Assembly (NCBI GenBank): GCA_008501785.1
Contig: QQUD01000425.1
Span: 1 to 6,840, forward strand
Direction: 5' to 3'
DNA: 6,840 nucleotides
Source: Chloroflexota bacterium
GTDB lineage: Bacteria; Chloroflexota; Anaerolineae; Promineifilales; Promineifilaceae
This document shows positions 1 through 6,580 of the stretch, in pieces; position 1 is the first letter of the stretch, and every line of letters starts with the position of its first letter. The position numbers and the translations under genes were made by a program. Under the pieces are notes generated by a model. That model saw only the letters and a list, made by a program, of their open reading frames with translations. It was not told the origin of the DNA and did not search any database.

Positions 1-3000
1 ATTCGCAAACTGAATAACGTTCTGATCCGTTGCCATGTAAAGATGAGTGTCGTAAGCAGCTAGAGCAAGAATTGCCGCAGGAGAAGAATTGGACGGTGTT
101 GACTCTGTTGAAAATTCCTTTTTCGTATTGAGTTTATTGTCACTCTTCCATAGACCGTTTTCTAAAGTACCTATGTAAACATCATTTTTCCATTCAACGA
201 TTGCCGTCGGTCGTGCAGTCCCGTTATAGAAAATGCCACTGGTTGGTTCTTTCCAGTTCCAGGTCGAAAATTTATCACTTTTGATACGGCGGATACTATT
301 GGGCGTAATAGCGTGTACGTACTTTATGGTTCCACTCGAGTCTACTTTTACCAATCCCAATGCCGCAAATGCACTCTTGCGCAGATCATCTGGGGAACCG
401 TGTTGATCATTACCCGGGTCCAGCTTTCCTGTAATTTGCCAGGATCCGCCGACAAGTTGATATACGCCACGACTTGTCCCTACCAACAGGGTGCCGCCAT
501 CAAGCAATAATAAACTCAAAGGGGTTGCTTCGTTGGTCTCGTCTGGCCAATTTCCGAGGGGAGTCCAATCATTAGATGGATCAGTTGTTCTTGAGTACAT
601 ATTGGGTTGCCATTGGGTATTACCACTGCCCGCATTGCTGTTGGGTGGTAGTTGAACGGCTGCATAGAGCGTATCATCGTATCCGGCTACAGCCACAATC
701 CCTGTCAATATGGCACTGGCAGAGGTATCATCGCCAGGGCTGTTGCTATCGAAGTTCCATTTGTTGTCAACATCGGAGTAGAGGAGGATACCGGCATCTG
801 TGGCGGCAATGAGCGTCCCATCGTTGGCCTGGGCAAAACCGTATACCCCCTGACCGGCGGCAATGCCGCGGCCAGCCCAAATGGGCTGGCTGCCGTTGGC
901 TAGGTTTAAGTTTTCCATTAATTTGATATCGACATCAAGTATCGCTTCAGCCGCCAGTTCAAAGTTAGCAATATAGCCGTGTAGATACGGCATGGTCCGT
1001 ACGACCAGTTTGTCTGCCTGGTTACCATTACCTAATACACGGCGTAAGTCCCAGAGTGCCCTGGCCCAAATCATGCCCACATCGTAGTTAGCTAAATCAC
1101 CTGCTTTGAAACTCCCGGCAGGATAAACATTGGGTGCTGGCAGCAGGTCACACCCCGCCTGACTGTTGGTGCGGTCTAGCTGCCAGCGATATTTCCAATC
1201 ATTTTCGCGATATGCGGCACGGGCCCAGATTTTTCCATTTTCATTCTCATCCTGATTAACGGCAACTGATCGAGCCAGATACATAGCATAACCCTCTTGC
1301 AAAGCTCGAGAAAAAGGCCCTAGTATGTCTGGCGTATCCCACGGGTCAGGGTTGAGCAACCATGAGAAACCGTGTGTAAATTCATGTCGCACTACTTCCG
1401 GATCCAGCGCTGGAGCAAAGACCTTATTATCACCAACAAGAATATCGTTACCGTTATCTTTCTGAAACCGAATCTGTTTAGGGTTGGTGTCATCGCCATA
1501 AAAAAAGCCCGTTGCACTGTTTGGGTCTATCCGTACCTCCAGGCCCGGTGAGTACTCTGTACCATTGTGAGTGTAACCCTGTAAGAGTGTGGCTTCAACG
1601 CCACAAACAGTGATTAAGTGATCAAGAAATTGTTGAGCATGAACTGCGATATTGGTAAGTTCCTCAGATGCACTTTCTAATTTAGTTTCGTCTGGTAATT
1701 CAGCCACATATGTTTGTAAATTTGAAATATTGATATCTTTGATTTCACCTGTTGGATCTTTCGCGGGCCAGGCTTCACCAGAGTTTTGGTAGTATTTTTG
1801 TGTTCTGGCTACGGCCGTTAAGGGTTCGCCCAATACCTGACCACTCTTTCTGTCTACCAACACATACCAGGGATCATAGCCGGGAATGTGAACGCGGACG
1901 CGGCTTATGAGGCGATAGGCAGCGGCAAAAGCGGTGATGGCTAGATCGTTATCATTTACCGGCATAATCTCGACATTAACGGCCGTTCTATTGGCACCCG
2001 ACAAGAACAGTACTAGCGGCACTAACAAACGGCCGACTACGCGTATGAGACCGGACCGTTGCAGCAGCCACAAATCGGCTGTTATTACCAAACGGCCAAA
2101 TGCACCATCCGTTTGTTCCCTTAGGGACCCTAACGCTTCAACAAGTGTTTCCTGGTCATTTTTTAAAAGTGCTTTGCGGATGGCCATTACTAAAATGGGA
2201 ACCGCATCTTGAACAGGCTGGGTTTGGATAACGGCCGTTACAGCTATTTGTTTCGTTTCTTCCTCACCAATGCGGGGTTCCAGGGGAGCCTCATGGCCAT
2301 TTCCATTTGAACCAAACGGATAATTGTCGGGAATGGGAAGGTAGCTGCTAGTGATTGCCGCCCGTTTGTCCCCCAGAAGACCGTGAATCCGCAAACTGCC
2401 ACCCAGAACGCGAAAGCCGTTGTAAAACTGGTGGTAGGTGTAATGACAGACAGTCGGCGTTTCATCATTTGGATTGTTTTTTAGCTTTATTATCGGCCCT
2501 GGCTGAAACTGGTTCTCAGGTTTTGTCAAAGCACCCTCATCTAAACCTAAAATGGCTCTGGTTTGTGAATCATTAAGCACTTCGAGCAACGACGGACTTT
2601 GGTCGTTTGGTTGAGAGGTGGGAGCATTATCCAACCGGGTGCGTAACAGGGCAGGTAAACCTGTAGCCGGTAAGAAGCCTAACCGCCAAGGATAAGTTTG
2701 CCGCTGGTCGGCATTGCGGGGATCATCATAGATTTCGCGCAATTCTCTGAGTGCTTCGCGCGACACGGTACGCTGTTCCGGATCTGTTGGAAAAGGCTCC
2801 TGCCAATAATAACCGCCGGATAAAATCTCTGCAATTAGTGGTTTGACGGCTACCATTGCACGTATAATCCTACGGGCAAAAATTAGTGGGAGTGTTAATT
2901 GTTGCCAGGTTTGGTCGTCGTCATCAGAAGAGTAGATGCCATAATTGTCTACACTGGCATACAGTTTCTGAGTGTCTGAGGAAATAATTGTCACTCTGTC

Positions 3001-3621
3001 ATAAACCCCGTCATTATTCGGTAAACCATCATTGATTGATTGCCATCCTTCACCATCGTAACGGAACACGCCACGGTCGGCAGTGGCTGCAATTAAGGTT
3101 TGGCTACTTGTGTCCAGGACAAAAGAAGTCACTCCCGAACCTCCTGGTAATGGTTCAACAATTTGCTCCCAACCTCCCTCCCTCTCATAATCACCAAAAA
3201 TGTATCGATACACTCCCCCGTAACCTGTCCCAGCCAGCAATATTCGATTTTGAGGCTCAAAGAGAATCGTTTCTATGTTCTGTAAACTCTCTCCAACTGA
3301 TTCCCACTGTTGGCTTTTGTTTTGGAAAAAGACATCTGTACTGGTTCCGGCGTACAAAACATTCTCTTGACTATCCCATGCCAGTGATTTGATAACATCA
3401 TTCCAATTTTGAGCGACCGGTTGCCAGCTTATTCCCTCGTCAATAGAATAAAGGATTCCATTATCTTCCGTACCGGCGTACAGTTTTTTGTTTTCAGCAT
3501 CATGGACTAACGACGTAATATTTATGTTGCCCAGATTGCTGCGGGTGAATTTCCATTTGCCTTCAATATTCGAAAAATGGTATAGGCCATCCTTTAAGGC
3601 TAAAAATAATGTGTAAGCCAT
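1..3621 (-). CDS. Propeller-FTP-zinc metallopeptidase-propeller protein, partial at left edge
   Basis: The minus frame is open for 1207 codons from ATG at 3621 to the window edge, with no stop seen. The start is secure: in-frame stops lie at 3643-3648, no other start codon lies between, and a strong ribosome site precedes it. Residues about 1-245 form roughly six propeller blades (LYAGTEDNGILYS, LLAGTGYGGVYRY, LIAATADRGVFRY) with Asp-boxes at S59-W66 and a degenerate one at S232-W239. Residues about 392-430 (YHQFYNGFRVLGGSLRIHG) resemble the fungalysin/thermolysin propeptide (FTP) domain, and 567-601 (VLVDRKSGQVL) resembles the PepSY-like end of such propeptides. The catalytic domain carries H746-E-F-T-H750, with E776 in QEGYAMYLA as likely third zinc ligand and E747 as base. 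Residues G849-R860 (GMIWARALWDLR) also recall M36-type peptidases. A second propeller starts near W915 and continues past the edge. No signal peptide or clear transmembrane helix is visible. Its substrate is unknown. Family-level assignment (gluzincin, M36-like) is fairly firm; the role is not. Confidence 0.85.
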   Translation of the reverse strand, partial: MAYTLFLALKDGLYHFSNIEGKWKFTRSNLGNINITSLVHDAENKKLYAGTEDNGILYSIDEGISWQPVAQNWNDVIKSLAWDSQENVLYAGTSTDVFFQNKSQQWESVGESLQNIETILFEPQNRILLAGTGYGGVYRYIFGDYEREGGWEQIVEPLPGGSGVTSFVLDTSSQTLIAATADRGVFRYDGEGWQSINDGLPNNDGVYDRVTIISSDTQKLYASVDNYGIYSSDDDDQTWQQLTLPLIFARRIIRAMVAVKPLIAEILSGGYYWQEPFPTDPEQRTVSREALRELREIYDDPRNADQRQTYPWRLGFLPATGLPALLRTRLDNAPTSQPNDQSPSLLEVLNDSQTRAILGLDEGALTKPENQFQPGPIIKLKNNPNDETPTVCHYTYHQFYNGFRVLGGSLRIHGLLGDKRAAITSSYLPIPDNYPFGSNGNGHEAPLEPRIGEEETKQIAVTAVIQTQPVQDAVPILVMAIRKALLKNDQETLVEALGSLREQTDGAFGRLVITADLWLLQRSGLIRVVGRLLVPLVLFLSGANRTAVNVEIMPVNDNDLAITAFAAAYRLISRVRVHIPGYDPWYVLVDRKSGQVLGEPLTAVARTQKYYQNSGEAWPAKDPTGEIKDINISNLQTYVAELPDETKLESASEELTNIAVHAQQFLDHLITVCGVEATLLQGYTHNGTEYSPGLEVRIDPNSATGFFYGDDTNPKQIRFQKDNGNDILVGDNKVFAPALDPEVVRHEFTHGFSWLLNPDPWDTPDILGPFSRALQEGYAMYLARSVAVNQDENENGKIWARAAYRENDWKYRWQLDRTNSQAGCDLLPAPNVYPAGSFKAGDLANYDVGMIWARALWDLRRVLGNGNQADKLVVRTMPYLHGYIANFELAAEAILDVDIKLMENLNLANGSQPIWAGRGIAAGQGVYGFAQANDGTLIAATDAGILLYSDVDNKWNFDSNSPGDDTSASAILTGIVAVAGYDDTLYAAVQLPPNSNAGSGNTQWQPNMYSRTTDPSNDWTPLGNWPDETNEATPLSLLLLDGGTLLVGTSRGVYQLVGGSWQITGKLDPGNDQHGSPDDLRKSAFAALGLVKVDSSGTIKYVHAITPNSIRRIKSDKFSTWNWKEPTSGIFYNGTARPTAIVEWKNDVYIGTLENGLWKSDNKLNTKKEFSTESTPSNSSPAAILALAAYDTHLYMATDQNVIQFAN
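2229..2240. repeat. Highly iterated palindrome TAACGGCCGTTA (one of four ACGGCCGT sites)
   Basis: This is a perfect 12-base palindrome inside the peptidase gene. The 8-base core ACGGCCGT also occurs at 1811-1818, 1979-1986 and 4325-4332, and near copies occur at 4798-4805 and around 2032 and 2091. All three copies in the peptidase gene are read in the same frame as Thr-Ala-Val. The frequency suggests a genome-wide overrepresented palindrome, comparable in kind to HIP1 of cyanobacteria. Confidence 0.6.
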
Positions 3622-3627
3622 CTTCTT

Positions 3628-3634
3628 CCCTCCT
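3628..3634 (-). promoter_or_regulatory. Strong Shine-Dalgarno site of the metallopeptidase gene
   Basis: The minus strand reads AGGAGGG six bases before the ATG at 3621. Together with the in-frame stops just upstream, it fixes the start codon and therefore the absence of an N-terminal signal peptide. The site suggests efficient independent initiation rather than translational coupling to the TIR gene upstream. Confidence 0.85.
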
Positions 3635-3670
3635 AACTTTTCTTATTAATAGAGATAAACCGGATACCTA

Positions 3671-3742
3671 ATTCGTGATCGTGATCGTGATCGTAATCGG
3701 TTTCACAATCGATCACGAGCACGAATGACGATCACGATTACG
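3671..3742. repeat. Hexamer-based inverted repeat between the TIR and peptidase genes
   Basis: Three tandem copies of CGTGAT (3674-3691) are followed by CGTAAT (3692-3697). The right half carries the complementary vocabulary (CGATCACGAGCACGAAT, then ACGATCACGATTACG). Bases 3671-3687 and 3710-3726 are complementary over 17 positions with one mismatch, which would form a stem around a 22-base loop. A second pairing is possible between 3674-3682 and 3728-3736. On the minus strand, the direction of transcription, no T-run follows the stem, so it is not a standard intrinsic terminator. It could shape the mRNA between the two genes, bind a protein, or be a dispersed intergenic repeat. Confidence 0.75.
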
Positions 3743-3817
3743 AGTGAGGTGTGTTGTTGGAAATATTTTTTTAAGCGTATCCAGAATCTTGTTCCCGAAA
3801 ATGGGAATGAACTATTT

Positions 3818-5509
3818 CTAAGGCCATAAGCGTTTCCACCACGGGCCTTCGGTAAATTGATAAACGTGATCAGCGGCTAGTAAATAGGGGGGCTTGTTGG
3901 GTGTAGCAAATTCAAAGCGATTGGTGCATGGGTCAAATAAGTTGTAGCAACGCCATATATCGGGTAAATTTTCTGGTTTACTGCCCGTTATATCCCCTTG
4001 CCAGACCTGGCCAGCTTCTGAAACGAGGTGCCATTTGTAGCTGATGTCGTCTTTGCCTTGCTGTACCAGCACATCGGCGATGGGTGGTTTGAGGAAAGTT
4101 GAATTGAACCATACGGGTTCGGTTTCTGCTTCCCACGTCGAATCATCACATGCATTGGCACGTGGGCATAAATCTAATAACTGCCAATTACCATACTCGT
4201 CATCTGGCTCTGAATTCCAATCGCGTACTAAGGCTAAAAAGCGATGATGGGTGGTGGAGATATTCCATATATCGACAAAATCGTAACGAGGGTTGGGGCC
4301 GGTATCAAAGACTTGGCGGCAGGAACGGCCGTTATCCTCACTCACCCACAATCCACTCGATTCTGTTCCCATCAAAATCATCTCGTCCATAACCAATAGA
4401 GACAGGAATGTCATGCCTGACGATAGGCCATCACAGCCACCCGGCTCGTCTAAGCGCAGCCAATGTTCATCACGATAAACCCATACCCCCTTACTTTCAT
4501 TGACAATCCAAAAAACGGGAGTGTGTAAACCGGTAACAACAAGACGCGCTTTCAAAGTACGATTAAATACTAGTTTGGGCATCTCCTTACTCGCTGGATG
4601 TGATTGGAACGAGGCTGCCGCTTCCTCACTGATTAGCAACCCTGAATCACTACTCAGGGCATAAACAATATCTGGCTGCGTGGGCAAAGAGGCCAACCCC
4701 ACGATATCAGACAAAGCGTCTTCGCCAGCGCCCCCCCAATCTTCAATGCATAAGTCAGCATCGACTTTGCTGATTTGCCATTCACTGTTTGCTGATAACG
4801 GCCGATACCACAACCCTTGATGCGGATGCCGACAGCCCGGTTCACTATTCCTGCCGCCTATGACCAAAACTGTACCCGTATTGTGCAGCAAGGTTGCATT
4901 TGGCGCGGTGAAATCTTCTTTAAGCCAGACCGACCGAGTTTGAAAGGGTTTGATACTGGCCTGAGTGGAGACAATCACCCATAGAACGAGAAGCGCTGCC
5001 ATAGCCCAACGTACCTGGCGGCGTCGATATCGCAGCCATTTTCGCCATTGCACAAAATCTTTTGGGTCTTTTGGAAAGGCTTGTGGAATTTCGTCATTTA
5101 TGGATCGCGTCAGGCGACGAAGCTCCTTATGCCAATGGTCTTCTATCGTCAGGTCTGCTTTATTTAGAAAGGCAATTGAATCAGGCAGGTCACATGGTTT
5201 AAGCAGGATTGGCTGCAGCTTACGCTGTCGAGCGGCCGGGTCGGCTGCCCTCACCAACAGAGCCTCAAAAGCATTCCATTCATCACTTAGCCATGCCGGA
5301 GTCAACACCACAATAGTGCGATGACTTAAAGATACAACCCGTTCAATGTTTTCCATTTCGGGCGAGCCTACTAAAAAATCTTGATAATCAATGGCCACGC
5401 GCAGATTGGCCTTCTCTAAATGAGGTAAGAGCCATTCGTTTACCCATTCCCGATCAGCCTGACTGTAGCTGATAAAAACATCATAAAGGTATTCTGTTTG
5501 TTTATTCAT
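3818..5509 (-). CDS. TIR domain membrane protein with exterior propeller-like domain
   Basis: This 563-residue protein begins with a TIR domain (about residues 7-135): the opening strand YDVFISYSQADREW, a BB-loop-like segment D41-YQDFLVG48, and IVVLTPAWLSDEWNAFE, where E82 lies at the position of the catalytic glutamate of NAD-cleaving TIR enzymes. A basic stretch (R156-R167) precedes one hydrophobic helix (about 168-184), which predicts TIR inside and the C-terminal part outside. Residues about 185-563 contain propeller-like strands (VYALSSDSGLLIS, ILMGTESSGLWVS) and an Asp-box relative, S390-E-D-N-G-R-S-C397, with Cys in place of the usual Trp. This half holds eight cysteines against one in the TIR half, which fits disulfides in an oxidising exterior. 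The start is the only standard one: an in-frame stop lies at 5543-5545 and no ATG, GTG or TTG intervenes. The Shine-Dalgarno match is weak. The gene precedes the metallopeptidase gene by 196 bases on the same strand, so they may be co-transcribed. NADase activity and a defence or receptor role are inferences. Confidence 0.9.
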   Translation of the reverse strand: MNKQTEYLYDVFISYSQADREWVNEWLLPHLEKANLRVAIDYQDFLVGSPEMENIERVVSLSHRTIVVLTPAWLSDEWNAFEALLVRAADPAARQRKLQPILLKPCDLPDSIAFLNKADLTIEDHWHKELRRLTRSINDEIPQAFPKDPKDFVQWRKWLRYRRRQVRWAMAALLVLWVIVSTQASIKPFQTRSVWLKEDFTAPNATLLHNTGTVLVIGGRNSEPGCRHPHQGLWYRPLSANSEWQISKVDADLCIEDWGGAGEDALSDIVGLASLPTQPDIVYALSSDSGLLISEEAAASFQSHPASKEMPKLVFNRTLKARLVVTGLHTPVFWIVNESKGVWVYRDEHWLRLDEPGGCDGLSSGMTFLSLLVMDEMILMGTESSGLWVSEDNGRSCRQVFDTGPNPRYDFVDIWNISTTHHRFLALVRDWNSEPDDEYGNWQLLDLCPRANACDDSTWEAETEPVWFNSTFLKPPIADVLVQQGKDDISYKWHLVSEAGQVWQGDITGSKPENLPDIWRCYNLFDPCTNRFEFATPNKPPYLLAADHVYQFTEGPWWKRLWP

Positions 5510-5696
5510 CGAAAAGAATCCGGCAAAGAAAGAAATAATACATTATTGAACCTGGTTAGTTTGTGGAGAAGAAAGTGTTAATAACCTGCAAAATGGTCGC
5601 AAATCATCCAGAAAAACGGAATTGATTATGAATTTACCATGCAGTCGTTAATTTATTGCTAATTGTAGAAAACAAAAGGTCAATTAATGGTGAAGA

Positions 5697-5711
5697 GAGT
5701 TAACCTAACTC
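5697..5711. repeat. Short perfect dyad GAGTTA-ACC-TAACTC
   Basis: Two perfect 6-base inverted arms are separated by three bases. It lies between the candidate promoter of the TIR gene and its start codon, a reasonable position for a transcription factor site or a small leader hairpin. In AT-rich DNA such a dyad may occur by chance, so the functional reading is weak. Confidence 0.3.
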
Positions 5712-5775
5712 GTCCAACTGGTCAATAAATTTTGTGTGTCTTGGCTTTTATATAAGCTGTGACGGCAGTATGAAT

Positions 5776-5805
5776 AATGTATCAGTTATAACATCAGGGT
5801 GTCAA
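5776..5805 (-). promoter_or_regulatory. Candidate promoter for the TIR gene
   Basis: On the minus strand a perfect -35 box TTGACA (5805-5800) is followed after 18 bases by TACATT (5781-5776), which matches four of six bases of the -10 consensus. Transcription from here would give a leader of roughly 260 bases before the ATG at 5509, which is long. The -35 box overlaps an inverted repeat at 5799-5817. A closer promoter cannot be excluded. Confidence 0.35.
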
Positions 5806-5817
5806 GCAAAATGACAC
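5799..5817. promoter_or_regulatory. Inverted repeat overlapping the candidate -35 box
   Basis: Arms GTGTCA (5799-5804) and TGACAC (5812-5817) are perfectly complementary around a 7-base centre. The left arm covers most of the minus-strand TTGACA box, which is a position where a repressor could act. No regulator gene is present in the window, and a 6-base arm is too short to be sure. Confidence 0.3.
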
Positions 5818-5869
5818 AATGAAACAATGTGATAAGTACATCGTTAAAGAAGTATTTCATAAATTGTCT

Positions 5870-5900
5870 AAAGAGGGCTGAGCTTGTCGAATCCCTCTTT
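5870..5900. repeat. Hairpin with CTGAGCTTGTCGAA core, probable dispersed intergenic repeat
   Basis: The 8-base arms AAAGAGGG (5870-5877) and CCCTCTTT (5893-5900) are perfectly complementary around a 15-base centre, CTGAGCTTGTCGAAT. From memory, the core CTGAGCTTGTCGAA flanked by complementary G/C runs is a common small intergenic repeat in many bacterial genomes. A role as a transcription terminator is less likely because no gene ends nearby on either strand. Confidence 0.6.
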
Positions 5901-5991
5901 GGAATGCCAAATTTTTAATTTACATCTACCTGCTAAATATTGCAATAGCTCATATTATGTGGATTTCTTTTCATAATCTTTTGTAGCTTGG

Positions 5992-6020
5992 TTGTTAGGG
6001 GAAAATCCGTTTTCTATAAG
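5992..6020 (+). promoter_or_regulatory. Candidate promoter for the zinc-ribbon gene
   Basis: TTGTTA (5992-5997, four of six to the -35 consensus) is followed after exactly 17 bases by TATAAG (6015-6020, five of six to the -10 consensus). A start near 6027 would give a leader of about 95 bases before the ATG at 6121. The leader contains a C-rich run (6025-6029) that could pair with the nearby GGGT. Confidence 0.4.
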
Positions 6021-6100
6021 TTAACCCCCACAAATAATGGGTAAAATGATAAACAGTATCAATTTTGTATTACTAAGCACTCGATAGTTTTGGGGTGATA

Positions 6101-6115
6101 ATTCCTCAGGGGAAT
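6101..6115 (+). promoter_or_regulatory. Ribosome site of the zinc-ribbon gene within a small dyad
   Basis: AGGGGA (6108-6113) lies seven bases before the ATG at 6121 and is a good Shine-Dalgarno sequence. It falls within the inverted repeat ATTCC-TCAGG-GGAAT, so a small hairpin could partly mask it. With only five base pairs, the hairpin would be weak. Confidence 0.5.
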
Positions 6116-6120
6116 AATTT

Positions 6121-6498
6121 ATGCCTATTTATGAGTATGATGTAAATTTAGTTACTTATATTGAGAATGGTCCTGAATGTTTTTGTGGGAACCGATCCTG
6201 GTTTGTGAATGGAAACAATCAATGGAAATGCTCGAATCGTGGGTTAGCCGTGCCTAGTGTGGATAGAGGCATCATGAGAGGAGCCATTATTAATGGCCCT
6301 AAATGCTTCTGTGATGGAACAGATTGGTTTGTTGGTGTTCAAGGCATTTGTTGTCCAAAGTGTGATCGGTGGCGGGAAGTCAGATCTGGTGTTTCGACGT
6401 ATATCGTGAATGGCCCGCCGTGCAGCTGTGGAGGAGTCGATTGGGTCGTTGGAAATGATGGCACTCGTAAGTGTACCCGTTGTGACGGAAGAAGATAA
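6121..6498 (+). CDS. Small protein of three tandem Cys-rich zinc-ribbon-like repeats
   Basis: This 125-residue protein consists almost entirely of three repeats of about 40 residues, with NGP at residues 16, 58 and 97. Each follows the pattern I-x-NGP-x-C-x-C, then a short stretch with W-x-V, then C-x-x-C. Cysteine pairs are C20/C22 with C37, C62/C64 with C78/C81, and C101/C103 with C118/C121. In the first repeat the last cysteine is arginine (R40, codon CGT, one base from TGT), so that unit lacks a fourth ligand. The spacing suggests four-cysteine zinc-ribbon knuckles that could bind nucleic acid or protein, but I do not recognise the family. There is no signal peptide or membrane segment. 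A good ribosome site supports the start. It is divergent from the TIR gene and convergent with the kinase gene. The regular repeats make it a real gene; its function is unknown. Confidence 0.85.
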   Translation: MPIYEYDVNLVTYIENGPECFCGNRSWFVNGNNQWKCSNRGLAVPSVDRGIMRGAIINGPKCFCDGTDWFVGVQGICCPKCDRWREVRSGVSTYIVNGPPCSCGGVDWVVGNDGTRKCTRCDGRR

Positions 6499-6565
6499 AA
6501 CGAAACTTAATCACAACCGAAACAAAAACGCGAACTACTCTCCACCGAACGACTCAGGCCTCCTT

Positions 6566-6580
6566 GGGCACTTAGTGCCC
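6566..6580. repeat. Hairpin spanning the kinase stop codon
   Basis: GGGCAC (6566-6571) and GTGCCC (6575-6580) form a perfect 6-base stem with a 3-base loop, and that loop is the TAA stop codon of the minus-strand kinase gene. It lies between two convergent genes, where a bidirectional terminator would be expected. Neither strand has a T-run directly after the stem, so intrinsic termination is uncertain. Confidence 0.4.

Larger units (their letters stand above)
5510..6120. other. AT-rich non-coding stretch between divergent genes
   Basis: This 611-base region separates the TIR gene (minus) from the zinc-ribbon gene (plus). I see no convincing coding frame and no tRNA-like fold. It is richer in A and T than the flanking genes and holds several short dyads and at least one candidate promoter in each direction, which are listed separately. 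It is long enough to hide a small RNA, but I cannot support one from sequence alone. Confidence 0.6.

Noticed and set aside
1934..3392. Several plus-strand open frames (1934-2212, 2355-2576, 3036-3392)
   Set aside because: They lie antisense to the continuous peptidase frame, show no recognisable motifs and are rich in residues typical of reversed codons.
1..3621. Sialidase, suggested by Asp-boxes
   Set aside because: Asp-boxes occur in many propellers; the sialidase arginine triad and other catalytic features are not evident, while the HEFTH motif points to a metallopeptidase.
3671..3742. CRISPR-like array
   Set aside because: The units are six bases long with no spacers, and the structure is an inverted repeat.
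3792..3807. TTCCC/GGGAA hairpin just after the TIR stop codon as a terminator
   Set aside because: The stem has only five pairs and no T-run follows in the direction of transcription; the nearby run at 3766-3773 is A-rich on the minus strand.
4044..5324. Plus-strand open frames opposite the TIR gene (4044-4247, 4150-4392, 4965-5324)
   Set aside because: They are antisense shadows of a well-supported gene, with no ribosome site or domain signal noted.
3818..5509. STAND/NLR-type TIR sensor with an NTPase domain
   Set aside because: No Walker A or B motif is present between the TIR domain and the membrane helix or after it.
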